Source of the DNA: an uncultured Pirellulaceae bacterium
GTDB taxonomy: Bacteria; Planctomycetota; Planctomycetia; Pirellulales; Pirellulaceae
Assembly (NCBI GenBank): GCA_937941455.1
Contig: CALDHM010000076.1
Span: 1-42,797 of the forward strand
Direction: 5' to 3'
Length of the DNA: 42,797 nucleotides
Positions 15,738 through 24,093 of the stretch are shown here, piece by piece; position 1 is the stretch's first letter; each line of letters opens with the position of its first letter. The notes under the pieces are model-generated. The model worked only from the letters and a program-made list of their open reading frames with translations, was not told the DNA's origin and searched no databases. The position numbers and the translations under genes are program-made.

Positions 15738-18700
15738 ATGGTGAGCGATTCCTTTTCCCGAAATTGCTGGACGATTTTTGGCTGCTTTCTCTTCGTGTTC
15801 AGCGTTCCCGAAATGTTGGTGGCGCAGCGCCGAGTCGGCGAGGCCATTCCAATCACTTGGCAAGACGATGCTGAGTTGACGACTTTGCACTTTATCAACC
15901 CGGAAACCATTTGGGTGGTCGGTGAGCATGGCACGATGCTCCATTCGCGGGACGGCGGACAGTCGTGGCGACAGGCCTATACGACGCTGTCGCTAAGTTC
16001 GGAACAAGGCAAAATCACTCCCGAAATGCAACGCTTGCTCGACAGCGTCCGCAAGAATACGGGGTCTGACGGGATTTCGTCGCGGCAGGCGATACGCCAG
16101 TGCTTGGATGTTCGCTTGGAGTCGGTCGCTTTTGCCGATCCGCAAACAGGGATCGCCGTCGGCGGCTTTTTTTCACCGGGGACCGATATTAGCCGCGGCC
16201 TGGTTTTGACAACTCGTGACGGCGGGGAGACATGGGAGCCGAATTCTGGCACCGTTCTGCCGAAACTCAATCAAGTCCAACTCGAAAAGGGTCCTTTGGG
16301 CTGGGCCGTCGGCCATCAACCCCTGATGCTCGGAACGGGTATCCTTACAACCACCGACGGCGGGACGAATTGGTATTCCGACGCGCAAGCCATCGCGGGT
16401 TCCTGGCGGCGTGCGGTGCGGACTCCAGGCGGTTGGTTGCTCCTTGACCTTCAGGGCAATTTGTATGTTGCCTCGGGCAAACGCTTGGAGCCTGCCGCGC
16501 TCCTCAACGCGTTACCGAGTCGTATTCATGACATGGTGCTTGCCGACGGCAGACTGGGTTGGGCCGTTGGAGACCAAGGGACTTTTTTAGTCACCCATGA
16601 CGGTGGCCACAGTTGGCGTCCCGCGTTAGGCGATTTAGATCAAGTTCGCCTCCGCTCGTTTGATTTGCGGACGATTTGCTGGCAGGAGAATCGTTTGCTG
16701 GTGGCGGGCAATCCGGGAACCAAGATCTTCGTACTGGACCTGGAAACGCACCAGTTGTCAGAAACTGCGATTCCCAATCGGGCCAAATTGAATGCCATCG
16801 CGATGGCCGATTCTGAACGTGGCTGTGCGATCGGATCCCAAGGGACGATCCTGATCACTCGTGACGGAGGTCAGCGCTGGCAGGTCGTCCGTGGGGGGGC
16901 ATCGTCCGTCGCTGTCTTGGCCATCCACTTCGACGAGCAAGACTTACCTCTGGAGGCATTGGCCAAAACGTGCCTGGCTGATGGCTATCGTGCGGCGGTC
17001 GCGCAGATTCTCTGGCAGCGCAACAGCTCGCCGGATCGTCTCGTTCAGGCGGTTTCTCGCTTGGGCGTTCATGAAGTCCGCTTGTTGGATGTCCCGGCGC
17101 AACGGGACAAGGCGCTCGCCGAGAGCCAGCGGATGGTTTTACTCGGACGTCTGGTCGCGATTCTGCGCGATCTTGAACCGCGACTCATCGTAACGCACAC
17201 CTCGTCTGTCAAATGTCCTGATGGAACGACGCTCGATGTCGTGCGGCTCCTCAGTGACGCCATGACGATGGCTGCAGATCCGCAAGCATTTCCCGAGCAA
17301 CTCGCGGCCACAGGGCTCCGCCCTTGGCAAGCGGAGCGGCTGGCGGTGCTGAGCGAATTTGGTGACGGCGCGTGGCGAATCGACCGCAGCAGTTTATTGA
17401 ACCGAACTGGCAAGCGACTGGATGACGAAATCGCCATAGCTCGTGGCCTTGTGGGAGGTCCGTTATTTTCCAGCGGAGTCATTACCTATCGCGTCAAAAC
17501 CCTGGGTCAGCGCGGCAACGAATTTCATCATGACATTTGGCAAGGGCTTGCCGCGGGCGGCTCATCGATTCCGCGGCGGCCAGAAGCTCGCTTGGGCTCG
17601 CGCAATCTCCGCGACATGGGACACTCGCTGGACAAGATGCCGGCCATCAATCGCCTGCTTCATCTACCGCTGGTCACGCTGGGGGACAAAGTCGTCTGGG
17701 AGCAAAATCTGCAATCCTGGCTCATGGAGGTCGATCGTGAGACGGCAGGAATTTGGCTCTTGCATCTCGCCGAATCGTACTATCACAGGGGAGACCTGTC
17801 GGCCGCCGCGATGACTTTGGATTATTTTCTGAGTTCGTATCCCGATCACCCGCTCGGCCCTTTGGCTATGGCCTCACTACTGAGCTATGTTGGCAGCCGC
17901 GAGTCGCAAATCGCGGCTTATTCCGCAGCTCAATTGCTACAAACGCTGCGATCGATCATGAGGGACGCGAATGTCAGTAAGGCAGGCAGTGAAACATCTG
18001 TTGACGGTACTGTACAGATTTCGAGATCCGTTTGGTCCCCCCCCTCGATGAATGAAGTGACAACCTCAACCCCATCGTCTGCCGACACAAGTCGCGACGT
18101 CAAAACGGAGATCGACACCGCGGCATTCGCAGACGTCGAAGGTGCACTCTGGAGGAGTATCGCTCAACAATTCTTGCGGATTCGCCAATGTGATCCGGAA
18201 TTGGCCAGCCACCCCGTGATGCGGGCCTTGGAGGCCCATGTCGTCGAACACGCAGAGTCCCCTGACCAGGCGGTGAATCTGTACAAACAGCTCGCGTTGC
18301 ATCCGCTGGCCAGTCCGCTCCTTAAGGAGTGGGCCAATCAGCAAGTGATGTTGTTTTCCCCCATGTCCGCTCGCATCCCTCAGGTCCTGTGCCCGCTTGT
18401 TGCAGACCGCCCGCACCTCGATGGAGATTTGAACGATAGGACATGGCAGCAAGTGCAAGCGGCGATCGCGCGATGGCCCACGCCCCACCCTTACTCACTG
18501 CCCTTGCCGCAAGACGCCCAGGACCAAGTCTGGTTAGCTTATGACGATGAATTTCTCTTCCTGGCGATCACATGCCGCAAAATCGAGGGCGTCGTCTACA
18601 TGGAACCCGTTCCAGGCAGAACCCGTAATCCGATTCTCGACATGTTCGATCGTGTCGAAATTAGCTTCGATGTCGATCGCGATCATCGATGGCCATTCCG

Positions 18701-18998
18701 TTTGACGATCGATTCGCGAGGTTGGGCTGCGGACCATGTCGGCTCGGCCGCGAGTTGGAATCCAATTTGGTACATTGCCGCGCGGCAGTCGGCGACCGAG
18801 TGGCGGATCGAAGCGGCAATTCCCTGGAACGAACTCGGCGGGCGGCCGAAGCCAGGGACGCACTGGGGGCTCGGCTTGGCTCGTCGCCCACCGCGCAGCG
18901 GAGATAGTCTGTGGCCCACCCCTGCCCCACCCCTACAAGGTTTGCTCGAATTCCCCGCGCTGGCACCCCACTCCTATCGCCCGCTGGTATTCCAGTAA
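15738..18998 (+). CDS. Secreted multidomain protein: YCF48-like propeller, degenerate PIG-L-like region, CBM9-like C-terminus
   Basis: A 1086-residue exported protein. The ATG at 15738 (AGGGGTG upstream) gives a signal peptide (CWTIFGCFLFVFSVPEMLVA). Residues about 45-385 carry repeated blades with GWAVG...TTDGGTNW and SRDGGQSW-type motifs, as in YCF48/sortilin-like beta-propellers. From about 392 the sequence reads AVLAIHFDEQDLPLEALAKTC, and later RLIVTHTSSVKCPDGTTLD near 482, then DPQAFPEQLAATGLRPWQAERL. The order and spacing resemble PIG-L/LmbE deacetylases, but the AHPDD and HxxH zinc ligands are not present. A helical region follows, and from about 885 (ADRPHLDGDLNDRTWQQV) to the end lies a CBM9-like beta-sandwich with WRIEAAIPWNELG. 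The gene stands alone. I infer a surface or periplasmic binding protein; no activity can be assigned. Confidence 0.8.
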   Translation: MVSDSFSRNCWTIFGCFLFVFSVPEMLVAQRRVGEAIPITWQDDAELTTLHFINPETIWVVGEHGTMLHSRDGGQSWRQAYTTLSLSSEQGKITPEMQRLLDSVRKNTGSDGISSRQAIRQCLDVRLESVAFADPQTGIAVGGFFSPGTDISRGLVLTTRDGGETWEPNSGTVLPKLNQVQLEKGPLGWAVGHQPLMLGTGILTTTDGGTNWYSDAQAIAGSWRRAVRTPGGWLLLDLQGNLYVASGKRLEPAALLNALPSRIHDMVLADGRLGWAVGDQGTFLVTHDGGHSWRPALGDLDQVRLRSFDLRTICWQENRLLVAGNPGTKIFVLDLETHQLSETAIPNRAKLNAIAMADSERGCAIGSQGTILITRDGGQRWQVVRGGASSVAVLAIHFDEQDLPLEALAKTCLADGYRAAVAQILWQRNSSPDRLVQAVSRLGVHEVRLLDVPAQRDKALAESQRMVLLGRLVAILRDLEPRLIVTHTSSVKCPDGTTLDVVRLLSDAMTMAADPQAFPEQLAATGLRPWQAERLAVLSEFGDGAWRIDRSSLLNRTGKRLDDEIAIARGLVGGPLFSSGVITYRVKTLGQRGNEFHHDIWQGLAAGGSSIPRRPEARLGSRNLRDMGHSLDKMPAINRLLHLPLVTLGDKVVWEQNLQSWLMEVDRETAGIWLLHLAESYYHRGDLSAAAMTLDYFLSSYPDHPLGPLAMASLLSYVGSRESQIAAYSAAQLLQTLRSIMRDANVSKAGSETSVDGTVQISRSVWSPPSMNEVTTSTPSSADTSRDVKTEIDTAAFADVEGALWRSIAQQFLRIRQCDPELASHPVMRALEAHVVEHAESPDQAVNLYKQLALHPLASPLLKEWANQQVMLFSPMSARIPQVLCPLVADRPHLDGDLNDRTWQQVQAAIARWPTPHPYSLPLPQDAQDQVWLAYDDEFLFLAITCRKIEGVVYMEPVPGRTRNPILDMFDRVEISFDVDRDHRWPFRLTIDSRGWAADHVGSAASWNPIWYIAARQSATEWRIEAAIPWNELGGRPKPGTHWGLGLARRPPRSGDSLWPTPAPPLQGLLEFPALAPHSYRPLVFQ

Positions 18999-19399
18999 CG
19001 GAAAAGTAACAGCTGCGGTCAGGCAACCTAACCGTTTCATTTCAGGGATAGCGTTCGTCTAAGAGGTGCCAGCGGCCAAAGTTAAACCATTTTTTACGTC
19101 TGACTTGCCCGGGCAATGACACGACAGCAGTCCGTTGCCAGCAATCCAGAGGCGGCCCGCATCGCTCGAAAAATTCGCATTGCTGAAAATCGGTCGAACT
19201 CGTAAAACGTAGCTCACGTAAGGAAGAACTTTACGGAACCCGAGCGGCGAAACAGGGAACGATTTCGCGGCGGACACGTCGAGCATGGCTGGCGTGCCCG
19301 GCCACTTGCAACGCGGTGGACTTCGGTTTTTTTTGTGATTGATCGAGGGCGAGACGACTCGCTCCTCTCGTCGAGTCAAAACATCATGGAGGATTTATT
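18999..19399. other. Spacer upstream of the OmpH-like gene
   Basis: No credible gene. Near 19062 there is a GGTGCCAGCGGCCAAAGTTAAA fragment related to the reverse of the TGGCACC repeats. A T-run (TTTTTTTT) lies at 19329-19336 after a GC-rich region with only weak pairing. Part of the stretch may be leader or promoter of the ompH-like gene. Confidence 0.4.
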
Positions 19400-19996
19400 G
19401 TGATTCGCTTCGCTGCAGTATTTTTCGCCGGTTCCTTAGCATGCCTGGCCTCGGCTACGCAGGCATTCGCCCAGGGTGATGGTGGAATCGTCGCCGTCCT
19501 GGACGTTGCTAAAGTCTTCAAGGAAAATCTGGAATTCTCCAACCAGATGGATGCGATTCGCCAAGAAGCCGATCGGTTGCGCACCCAACTGCAGTCCGCT
19601 CAAGAGGACCTGCGGCGCCAAGCGTCCGAAATCAGTCAACTCCCGGTCGGCAGTCCCGAGCGAAAGCAGGCCGAGGCTCAATTTGCTCAGCGGCGAACCG
19701 CTTTTGAAACTCAAGCCCGGCAAGACGAGAATGATCTGCTCGTCAAAGAGGCCAAAGCCTACTACACGACTTATCAAAAACTCCAAAACGTTGTCGCTCA
19801 GATCGCTCAACAAAACAACATTTCCTTGGTCTTGCGTTTCGATAGCGCCGAAATCAATCCGACCAATCCCAACGAAGTAGTCATGGGCGTCAACCGCGCT
19901 ATCGTTTATCATTACAAACTCGACCTGACCTCGATGGTGATCCAAGCGATGGGCCCCACCGTCGCCTCGGCACCCCAAGGCAATCCCAAACGTTGA
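19400..19996 (+). CDS. OmpH/Skp-like periplasmic chaperone
   Basis: A 198-residue exported protein beginning at GTG 19400, with GGAGG eight bases upstream. The signal peptide ends near ATQAFAQ (about residue 25). The mature part starts GIVAVLDVAKVFKENLEF, the beta strand that opens Skp/OmpH proteins. A long charged coiled coil follows (about 45-120, with EADRLRTQLQSAQEDLRRQ), and a closing helix-strand part contains ISLVLRFDSAEINPTNP. In Gram-negative bacteria Skp carries unfolded outer-membrane proteins across the periplasm. The usual neighbours (bamA, lpxD) are absent here. A strong terminator at 20121-20154 ends the unit. Confidence 0.85.
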   Translation: MIRFAAVFFAGSLACLASATQAFAQGDGGIVAVLDVAKVFKENLEFSNQMDAIRQEADRLRTQLQSAQEDLRRQASEISQLPVGSPERKQAEAQFAQRRTAFETQARQDENDLLVKEAKAYYTTYQKLQNVVAQIAQQNNISLVLRFDSAEINPTNPNEVVMGVNRAIVYHYKLDLTSMVIQAMGPTVASAPQGNPKR

Positions 19997-20120
19997 TGGC
20001 GAACACCCGGCGAGCCAATTCCGCCTGATCGTTCTCGGTGGCTCGCTCAAATTTTTTCGTTTTCGGGAGGCAGATCACCCACAGCAGCAACCCACTCGAT
20101 CGAGAAGGATAGCGTTCTAA

Positions 20121-20154
20121 CGGTTGGCCGCAAGCCAGCCGTTTTTTCTTTTTT
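20121..20154 (+). terminator. Rho-independent terminator after the OmpH-like gene
   Basis: CGGTTGGC and GCCAGCCG form an 8-bp stem (one G-T pair) around a 5-base loop CGCAA at 20121-20141. It is followed by GTTTTTTCTTTTTT. The position, 125 bases after the stop codon, fits the ompH-like gene. Confidence 0.85.
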
Positions 20155-20304
20155 CAGCATCCAACTGGCCCTGTTCTGGAGAACGTCGCCGTCGGCACCG
20201 GCCTAAACCGCGTTCAAGAACCTGGCGGCGAATTGGAAAATTGATTCCGTTTTGCTAGGCTTTTAGTCGAAGCGATCGCGATTATCCAAGTGTTCGAGCA
20301 AAAC

Positions 20305-21549
20305 ATGAACATCCTGTTGTTTGAAGACGCCCAAATCGATTCACTCTATCCATTGACGATCAGTCGGCCAGGCTTTGCACTCACCGTCGGGGCGTTTCGC
20401 TTGTACGATGTACTCTGCCGTTGGGACGCTCACATTACCTGTTACGTGCGACCATTTTTGCGGGAAATCGTCAAGTTGGACTACTCGCAGGCCAAACCCG
20501 CGCTCGAGAATTATCCTTGGACCTTGCTCGTCAATGCGCGCTTGGTTCCATCCATGGAAAATTTGCGCCGATTGGAACATCTGGCGAGCACGGGCGAACC
20601 CGTAGTCGTGCGGCAGGGAAATCGAATTCTTGCTGGCTTGGTCCCCACGCCGACACTCGGCTCGCTCACTCTCTCGGGAACAGTCGCCGAATTTTCCAAC
20701 TCCCTCGATCTCTGTTTAGCGAATCTGCGGACGAACAACGTGCCGCTGCATGTTTTGGAATTTCCGCATGACTTGATTAAATTTCATATGCAGCTGATCA
20801 ATGAAGGTTTGCAGGAAAAGATTCGGCAAGGTTCCTATCAAGAAATTTCCGAAGGCGTTTTCGCGGCCGAAGGGGCAAGAATCAGCGATTTTGTCGTCAC
20901 GAATTCGCGGAATGGACCGATCGTGATCGAACGCAATACCGTGATTGGCCCGTTCTGCTTCTTACGCGGCCCGGTCTTTGTCGGAGCCAATTCGCGAGTC
21001 AATGAACACGCCTCGTTAAAGGATGGGGTCTACATTGGCCATACTGCGAAGATTGGTGGGGAAGTCGAAGGTTCCGTGATCGATTGCTACACCAATAAAC
21101 AGCATCACGGTTTTTTGGGGCACAGTTATCTGGGCAGTTGGATCAACCTGGGCGCCGGCACCTGCAACTCGGACCTGAAAAACACGTACGGCGAAGTCAA
21201 GATGGAATACCTTAACCAGAAGATTGCTACTGGAATGCAATTCGTCGGCTGCTTTATCGGCGACTATGCCAAAACCGCCATCAACACGAGCATCTTTACG
21301 GGTAAAACAATCGGCGTCTGCAGCATGGTGTACGGGTTCGTTACCACGAATGTCCCCAGTTTCGTCAACTATGCACGTTCCTTCGGCCAAGTCACGGAAT
21401 CACCTCCAGCCGTGATGGAGGCAACCCAACAGCGCATGTTCAGCCGTCGCAACGTTATCCAACGCCCTGCCGATATCCGATTACTTGCCGACATGTACGA
21501 TTTGACACGGCGCGAGCGGCAAATGTCGGAAGAGCCGCTGAGTCTGTAG
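20305..21549 (+). CDS. GlmU-like sugar nucleotidyltransferase/acetyltransferase (TIGR03991 type)
   Basis: A 414-residue protein. The start MNILLFEDAQIDSLYPLTISRPGFALTVG is the typical opening of the alternative bacterial GlmU family, seen mainly in Bacteroidetes and planctomycetes. In that family the N-terminal half stands for the uridylyltransferase part but lacks the normal GxGTRM loop. The C-terminal half from about residue 190 is a left-handed beta helix (hexapeptide repeats such as VIERNTVIGPFCFL and VFVGANSRVNEHASL), the acetyltransferase fold. The predicted product is UDP-GlcNAc for peptidoglycan or lipopolysaccharide. The ATG at 20305 is preferred over a GTG 15 bases earlier. The gene stands alone; no canonical glmU motif appears elsewhere in the window. 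Confidence 0.85.
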   Translation: MNILLFEDAQIDSLYPLTISRPGFALTVGAFRLYDVLCRWDAHITCYVRPFLREIVKLDYSQAKPALENYPWTLLVNARLVPSMENLRRLEHLASTGEPVVVRQGNRILAGLVPTPTLGSLTLSGTVAEFSNSLDLCLANLRTNNVPLHVLEFPHDLIKFHMQLINEGLQEKIRQGSYQEISEGVFAAEGARISDFVVTNSRNGPIVIERNTVIGPFCFLRGPVFVGANSRVNEHASLKDGVYIGHTAKIGGEVEGSVIDCYTNKQHHGFLGHSYLGSWINLGAGTCNSDLKNTYGEVKMEYLNQKIATGMQFVGCFIGDYAKTAINTSIFTGKTIGVCSMVYGFVTTNVPSFVNYARSFGQVTESPPAVMEATQQRMFSRRNVIQRPADIRLLADMYDLTRRERQMSEEPLSL

Positions 21550-21802
21550 ACACCCGATTTTCAGAGTTCTTTGTGTCAGCTGAATTGAGCCGCAGAAAAA
21601 CTGCCGCAGCGGGCTACATGGGTTTTGCTGGGATGACCACGGGCCGAAGCCAGCTGACCATGCAAATCATGAAGCCTGGTCAAACAGATCAGATAGCCGC
21701 CAGAAAAATCTGACTCACCGATCGATATGGACGTTTCCGTTGCGATTTGTCATAACAGGGTCAAGTGATTGGAATAGATGACGTTGATGGCTCGAATTTT
21801 CC
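21550..21802. other. Spacer with no recognised feature
   Basis: I see neither a coding region nor a clear terminator here. Confidence 0.4.
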
Positions 21803-22156
21803 ATGAAGCCCTATTTTCTGACGATCCTATTGCTGACTTGCAGCAACATTTTCATGACCTTCGCATGGTATGCCCACTTGAAAAACATGCAGAGCCACGT
21901 GTGGTACGTCGCAGCGATTGCCAGTTGGGGGGTGGCTCTATTCGAGTATTTGCTGCAGGTTCCCGCCAACCGCATCGGCCATGAGGTCATGAATGTCGGG
22001 CAACTCAAGATCCTCCAAGAGGTCTTGGCTCTCTCCGTATTCGTCCCGTTCTCCTACCTTTACCTGCGCGAGCGGTTGACTTGGGATTACCTCTGGGCCG
22101 GGTTGTGTCTCCTCGGCGCAGCTTATTTCATCTTCCGCCGACAATGGGGCGGATGA
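21803..22156 (+). CDS. Small four-helix membrane protein of the DMT/DUF486 family
   Basis: A 117-residue inner-membrane protein with four hydrophobic helices (about 3-22, 33-50, 68-87 and 93-112). The patterns FMTFAWYAHLK, WGVALFEYLLQVPANRIGH and LKILQEVLALSVF are those of the DMT-type DUF486 family, half-size relatives of drug/metabolite transporters that probably work as dimers. The substrate is unknown. It starts at ATG 21803 and is a single-gene unit, convergent with rplX. Confidence 0.88.
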   Translation: MKPYFLTILLLTCSNIFMTFAWYAHLKNMQSHVWYVAAIASWGVALFEYLLQVPANRIGHEVMNVGQLKILQEVLALSVFVPFSYLYLRERLTWDYLWAGLCLLGAAYFIFRRQWGG

Positions 22157-22390
22157 TGTCGGAGCAGTTTGAGTCCCGCATCATCGCGTTGACATGAATC
22201 AATTCTCACCAGCAGGTGGTCGGGCCACCAAACGTTTCGCGAATTGAATCCGTACTTTTCGCTAGTCAGCCCGGAAACAATCGCAGGGAGGACCGGAGGG
22301 GTGGCTGACGGCCAGCTGGGCCATTCGTGACATGCGGCGGATTTACCGAGCTGTTTGAATCGGCTGTCAAACGCTGAACAGGAGCGTCAA

Positions 22391-22741
22391 TCAGCTCTTT
22401 TTCGTGTGAGCTTTCTTGGGCTGCGTGATCACGCCGAGGGATACCCCGCTGGTCTTTGCGTAACGTTCCTTCGATCCGTCTTCGAGATAGCGATAACCGA
22501 CGCGGGTCGGCTTGCCCGTTTTGGGGCAGATGACCATCAACTTCGAGGCGTCGATCGGCATTTCCTTGTGTAAGCGACCACCTTGGGGATTCCGCTGGCT
22601 GGGACGGACATGTTTGTAGACCTTGTTTACTCCCTCGACCAGGACCCGACCGGTACTCGGCTGGACCGCGATCACCTTCCCACGCACTCCCTCGTCGCGG
22701 CCACGCAGAACAACAACCGTATCGCCCTTATGAATTTTCAT
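22391..22741 (-). CDS. rplX: 50S ribosomal protein L24
   Basis: A 116-residue protein. MKIHKGDTVVVLRGRDEGVRGKV is the KOW motif at the start of bacterial L24, and GVNKVYKHVRPSQRNPQGG is the conserved RNA-contacting loop. The C-terminus is lysine-rich. L24 starts assembly of the large subunit by binding the 5-prime end of 23S rRNA. Normally rplX sits between rplN and rplE in the spc operon; here it stands alone between a DMT-type transporter and a DinB-like gene, with no other ribosomal gene in the window. The length matches L24 with a slightly longer middle segment. Confidence 0.95.
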   Translation of the reverse strand: MKIHKGDTVVVLRGRDEGVRGKVIAVQPSTGRVLVEGVNKVYKHVRPSQRNPQGGRLHKEMPIDASKLMVICPKTGKPTRVGYRYLEDGSKERYAKTSGVSLGVITQPKKAHTKKS

Positions 22742-23163
22742 GGATCAAAACTCCCGAACGGAACCGAAGTTCCTCTGCTGTTAATAGTTAATGGTCAGAT
22801 TGGCGGCATAGAGTTGGCCGAACAATCCACGGCGCGTGGACTGTCGTGAGAGTAGAAAATCATCGAAAAAGGGGGGCTGTTTGTCAAGGCTAGACAGCCT
22901 AATCGCGGCATTTTGGCGAATTTTTCAAGCAAATCCCGGCTTGATGGCTCGCATCGCATCGGTATTGCTGCGGTTTCACGCAAATCACCGCGCAATGGTT
23001 GGGGATTTCGGAAATTTTGCCGTCGACAGCCTCCGCAGCCAGCGTCCGAGGATTACGATATTCTGGGTCGAGACGAGGAAAGCGATTTTTTCCCTCAAGC
23101 TGACTTGGGGTTTTGACCTGGGTTCGCCTCGGGAAAGGGTTTTCAAGTTGATCGGAGTGGTCC
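22742..23163. other. Spacer between divergent rplX and the DinB-like gene
   Basis: No gene is supported. AT-rich TGTTAATAGTTAATGG at 22780-22795 lies about 40 bases upstream of rplX and may belong to its promoter on the minus strand, but no hexamer pair is convincing. Confidence 0.35.
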
Positions 23164-23700
23164 GTGAATTTAGCGTTTCACCCACCTGCGGCGGACGAAT
23201 ACGCGCCGTTTTACGAGAATTACATTCGTATCGTCGCGTCGGGCAGTTGCCTTGAGCAACTCGTTGCCCAAGTGGACGACCTCAAGGTCCTGTTACAGGG
23301 ACTACCTCCAGAAGAAGCGAACGTCTGTCACCTACCCTACACTTGGACAATCAAACAAGTCATCGGACATCTCATCGACACCGAACGGATTTTCGCCGAC
23401 CGGTTGCACCGTTTCGCCGCCGGTGAGCAGCAACCGCAACCGGGATTCGATCAAAATCGCTATGTTGATGAGATGGATTACCAAACCCCAAGCCTCGGCG
23501 ATCTGCTGGAAGAGCTTGCAGCCTGCCGCGCTGCGAATAGCCTGCTCGTTCGCCGCATACCAACCGAAGCTTGGGGCCGCCGCGGAATCGCATCGGGTCA
23601 CCCGGTCAGCGTACGCGGTTTGCTCTGGATGCTGGTCGGTCATGTTGCCTACCACGCGCGAATCATCGAGCAGCGAGTGGCCGGGAAAATGAGAACATAA
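23164..23700 (+). CDS. DinB-like (DinB_2) four-helix metal-binding protein
   Basis: A 178-residue cytoplasmic protein. WTIKQVIGHLIDTERIFADRL with H69, and LLWMLVGHVAYHARIIEQR with H160 and H164, give the three histidines that bind a divalent metal in the DinB/YfiT fold. Members include thiol-dependent transferases, but this subgroup has no assigned reaction. The GTG start at 23164 has GGAG about eight bases upstream. No operon partner is visible. Confidence 0.85.
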   Translation: MNLAFHPPAADEYAPFYENYIRIVASGSCLEQLVAQVDDLKVLLQGLPPEEANVCHLPYTWTIKQVIGHLIDTERIFADRLHRFAAGEQQPQPGFDQNRYVDEMDYQTPSLGDLLEELAACRAANSLLVRRIPTEAWGRRGIASGHPVSVRGLLWMLVGHVAYHARIIEQRVAGKMRT

Positions 23701-23764
23701 TCGATACGCCTGTTCACGATTGTGGATTTTCGGTGGGGTTTGCTTCGAAGCCCGTCAAACGCCG

Positions 23765-23806
23765 GTTACCAGCCGGCCGTTCGCGCGAAAACCGGTCGCT
23801 AACGCG
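23765..23806 (-). repeat. Dispersed intergenic repeat, copy 2 (CGCGTTAGCG type)
   Basis: Read on the minus strand this begins CGCGTTAGCGACCGGTTTT, passes through the palindrome TTCGCGCGAA and ends CTGGTAAC. It aligns with 15050-15091 on the plus strand. It sits just after the DinB-like gene. Confidence 0.55.
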
Positions 23807-24005
23807 TTCCGGCGCATAGTCGGCTCATCGTTTTGGAACAAAGCCCAATTAACTGCCGGCACCAAAAAAAGAATTTGACACAATGAACGCGACGCTACGT
23901 GGCAGCCAAGGCTGCGTTGTCGCGGCGGTGAGCTCGGCTCAGCGTGAGCTTTTACCAGCCGTTTTTTTCCGTGGTTCGCCGATCAGGTCGTCAGCAAAAT
24001 CAAAC

Positions 24006-24031
24006 GAGGGCGACGATTGCTCGTCGCCCTC
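24006..24031 (-). terminator. Strong hairpin terminator of the Tad-type gene cluster
   Basis: A perfect 11-bp stem, GAGGGCGACGA/TCGTCGCCCTC, with a 4-base loop. On the minus strand it is followed by GTTTGATTTTG, a modest T-rich tail. It lies 62 bases after the stop of the vWA gene. Confidence 0.7.
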
Positions 24032-24093
24032 ATTATCAGAATCCACATTACTTGACTTGTCTGCCGGAAAGAGTACCTGCCGACTCGTCGCAA

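Larger units (their letters stand above)
23701..24093. other. Repeat-bearing spacer with no gene
   Basis: It holds the dispersed repeat at 23765-23806 and a TGCCGGCACCAAAAAAAG fragment near 23848. A further TTTTACCAGCCGTTTTTTT element lies near 23949-23967 and shares TTACCAGCCG with the repeat. The terminator of the minus-strand Tad genes is at 24006-24031. Confidence 0.5.
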
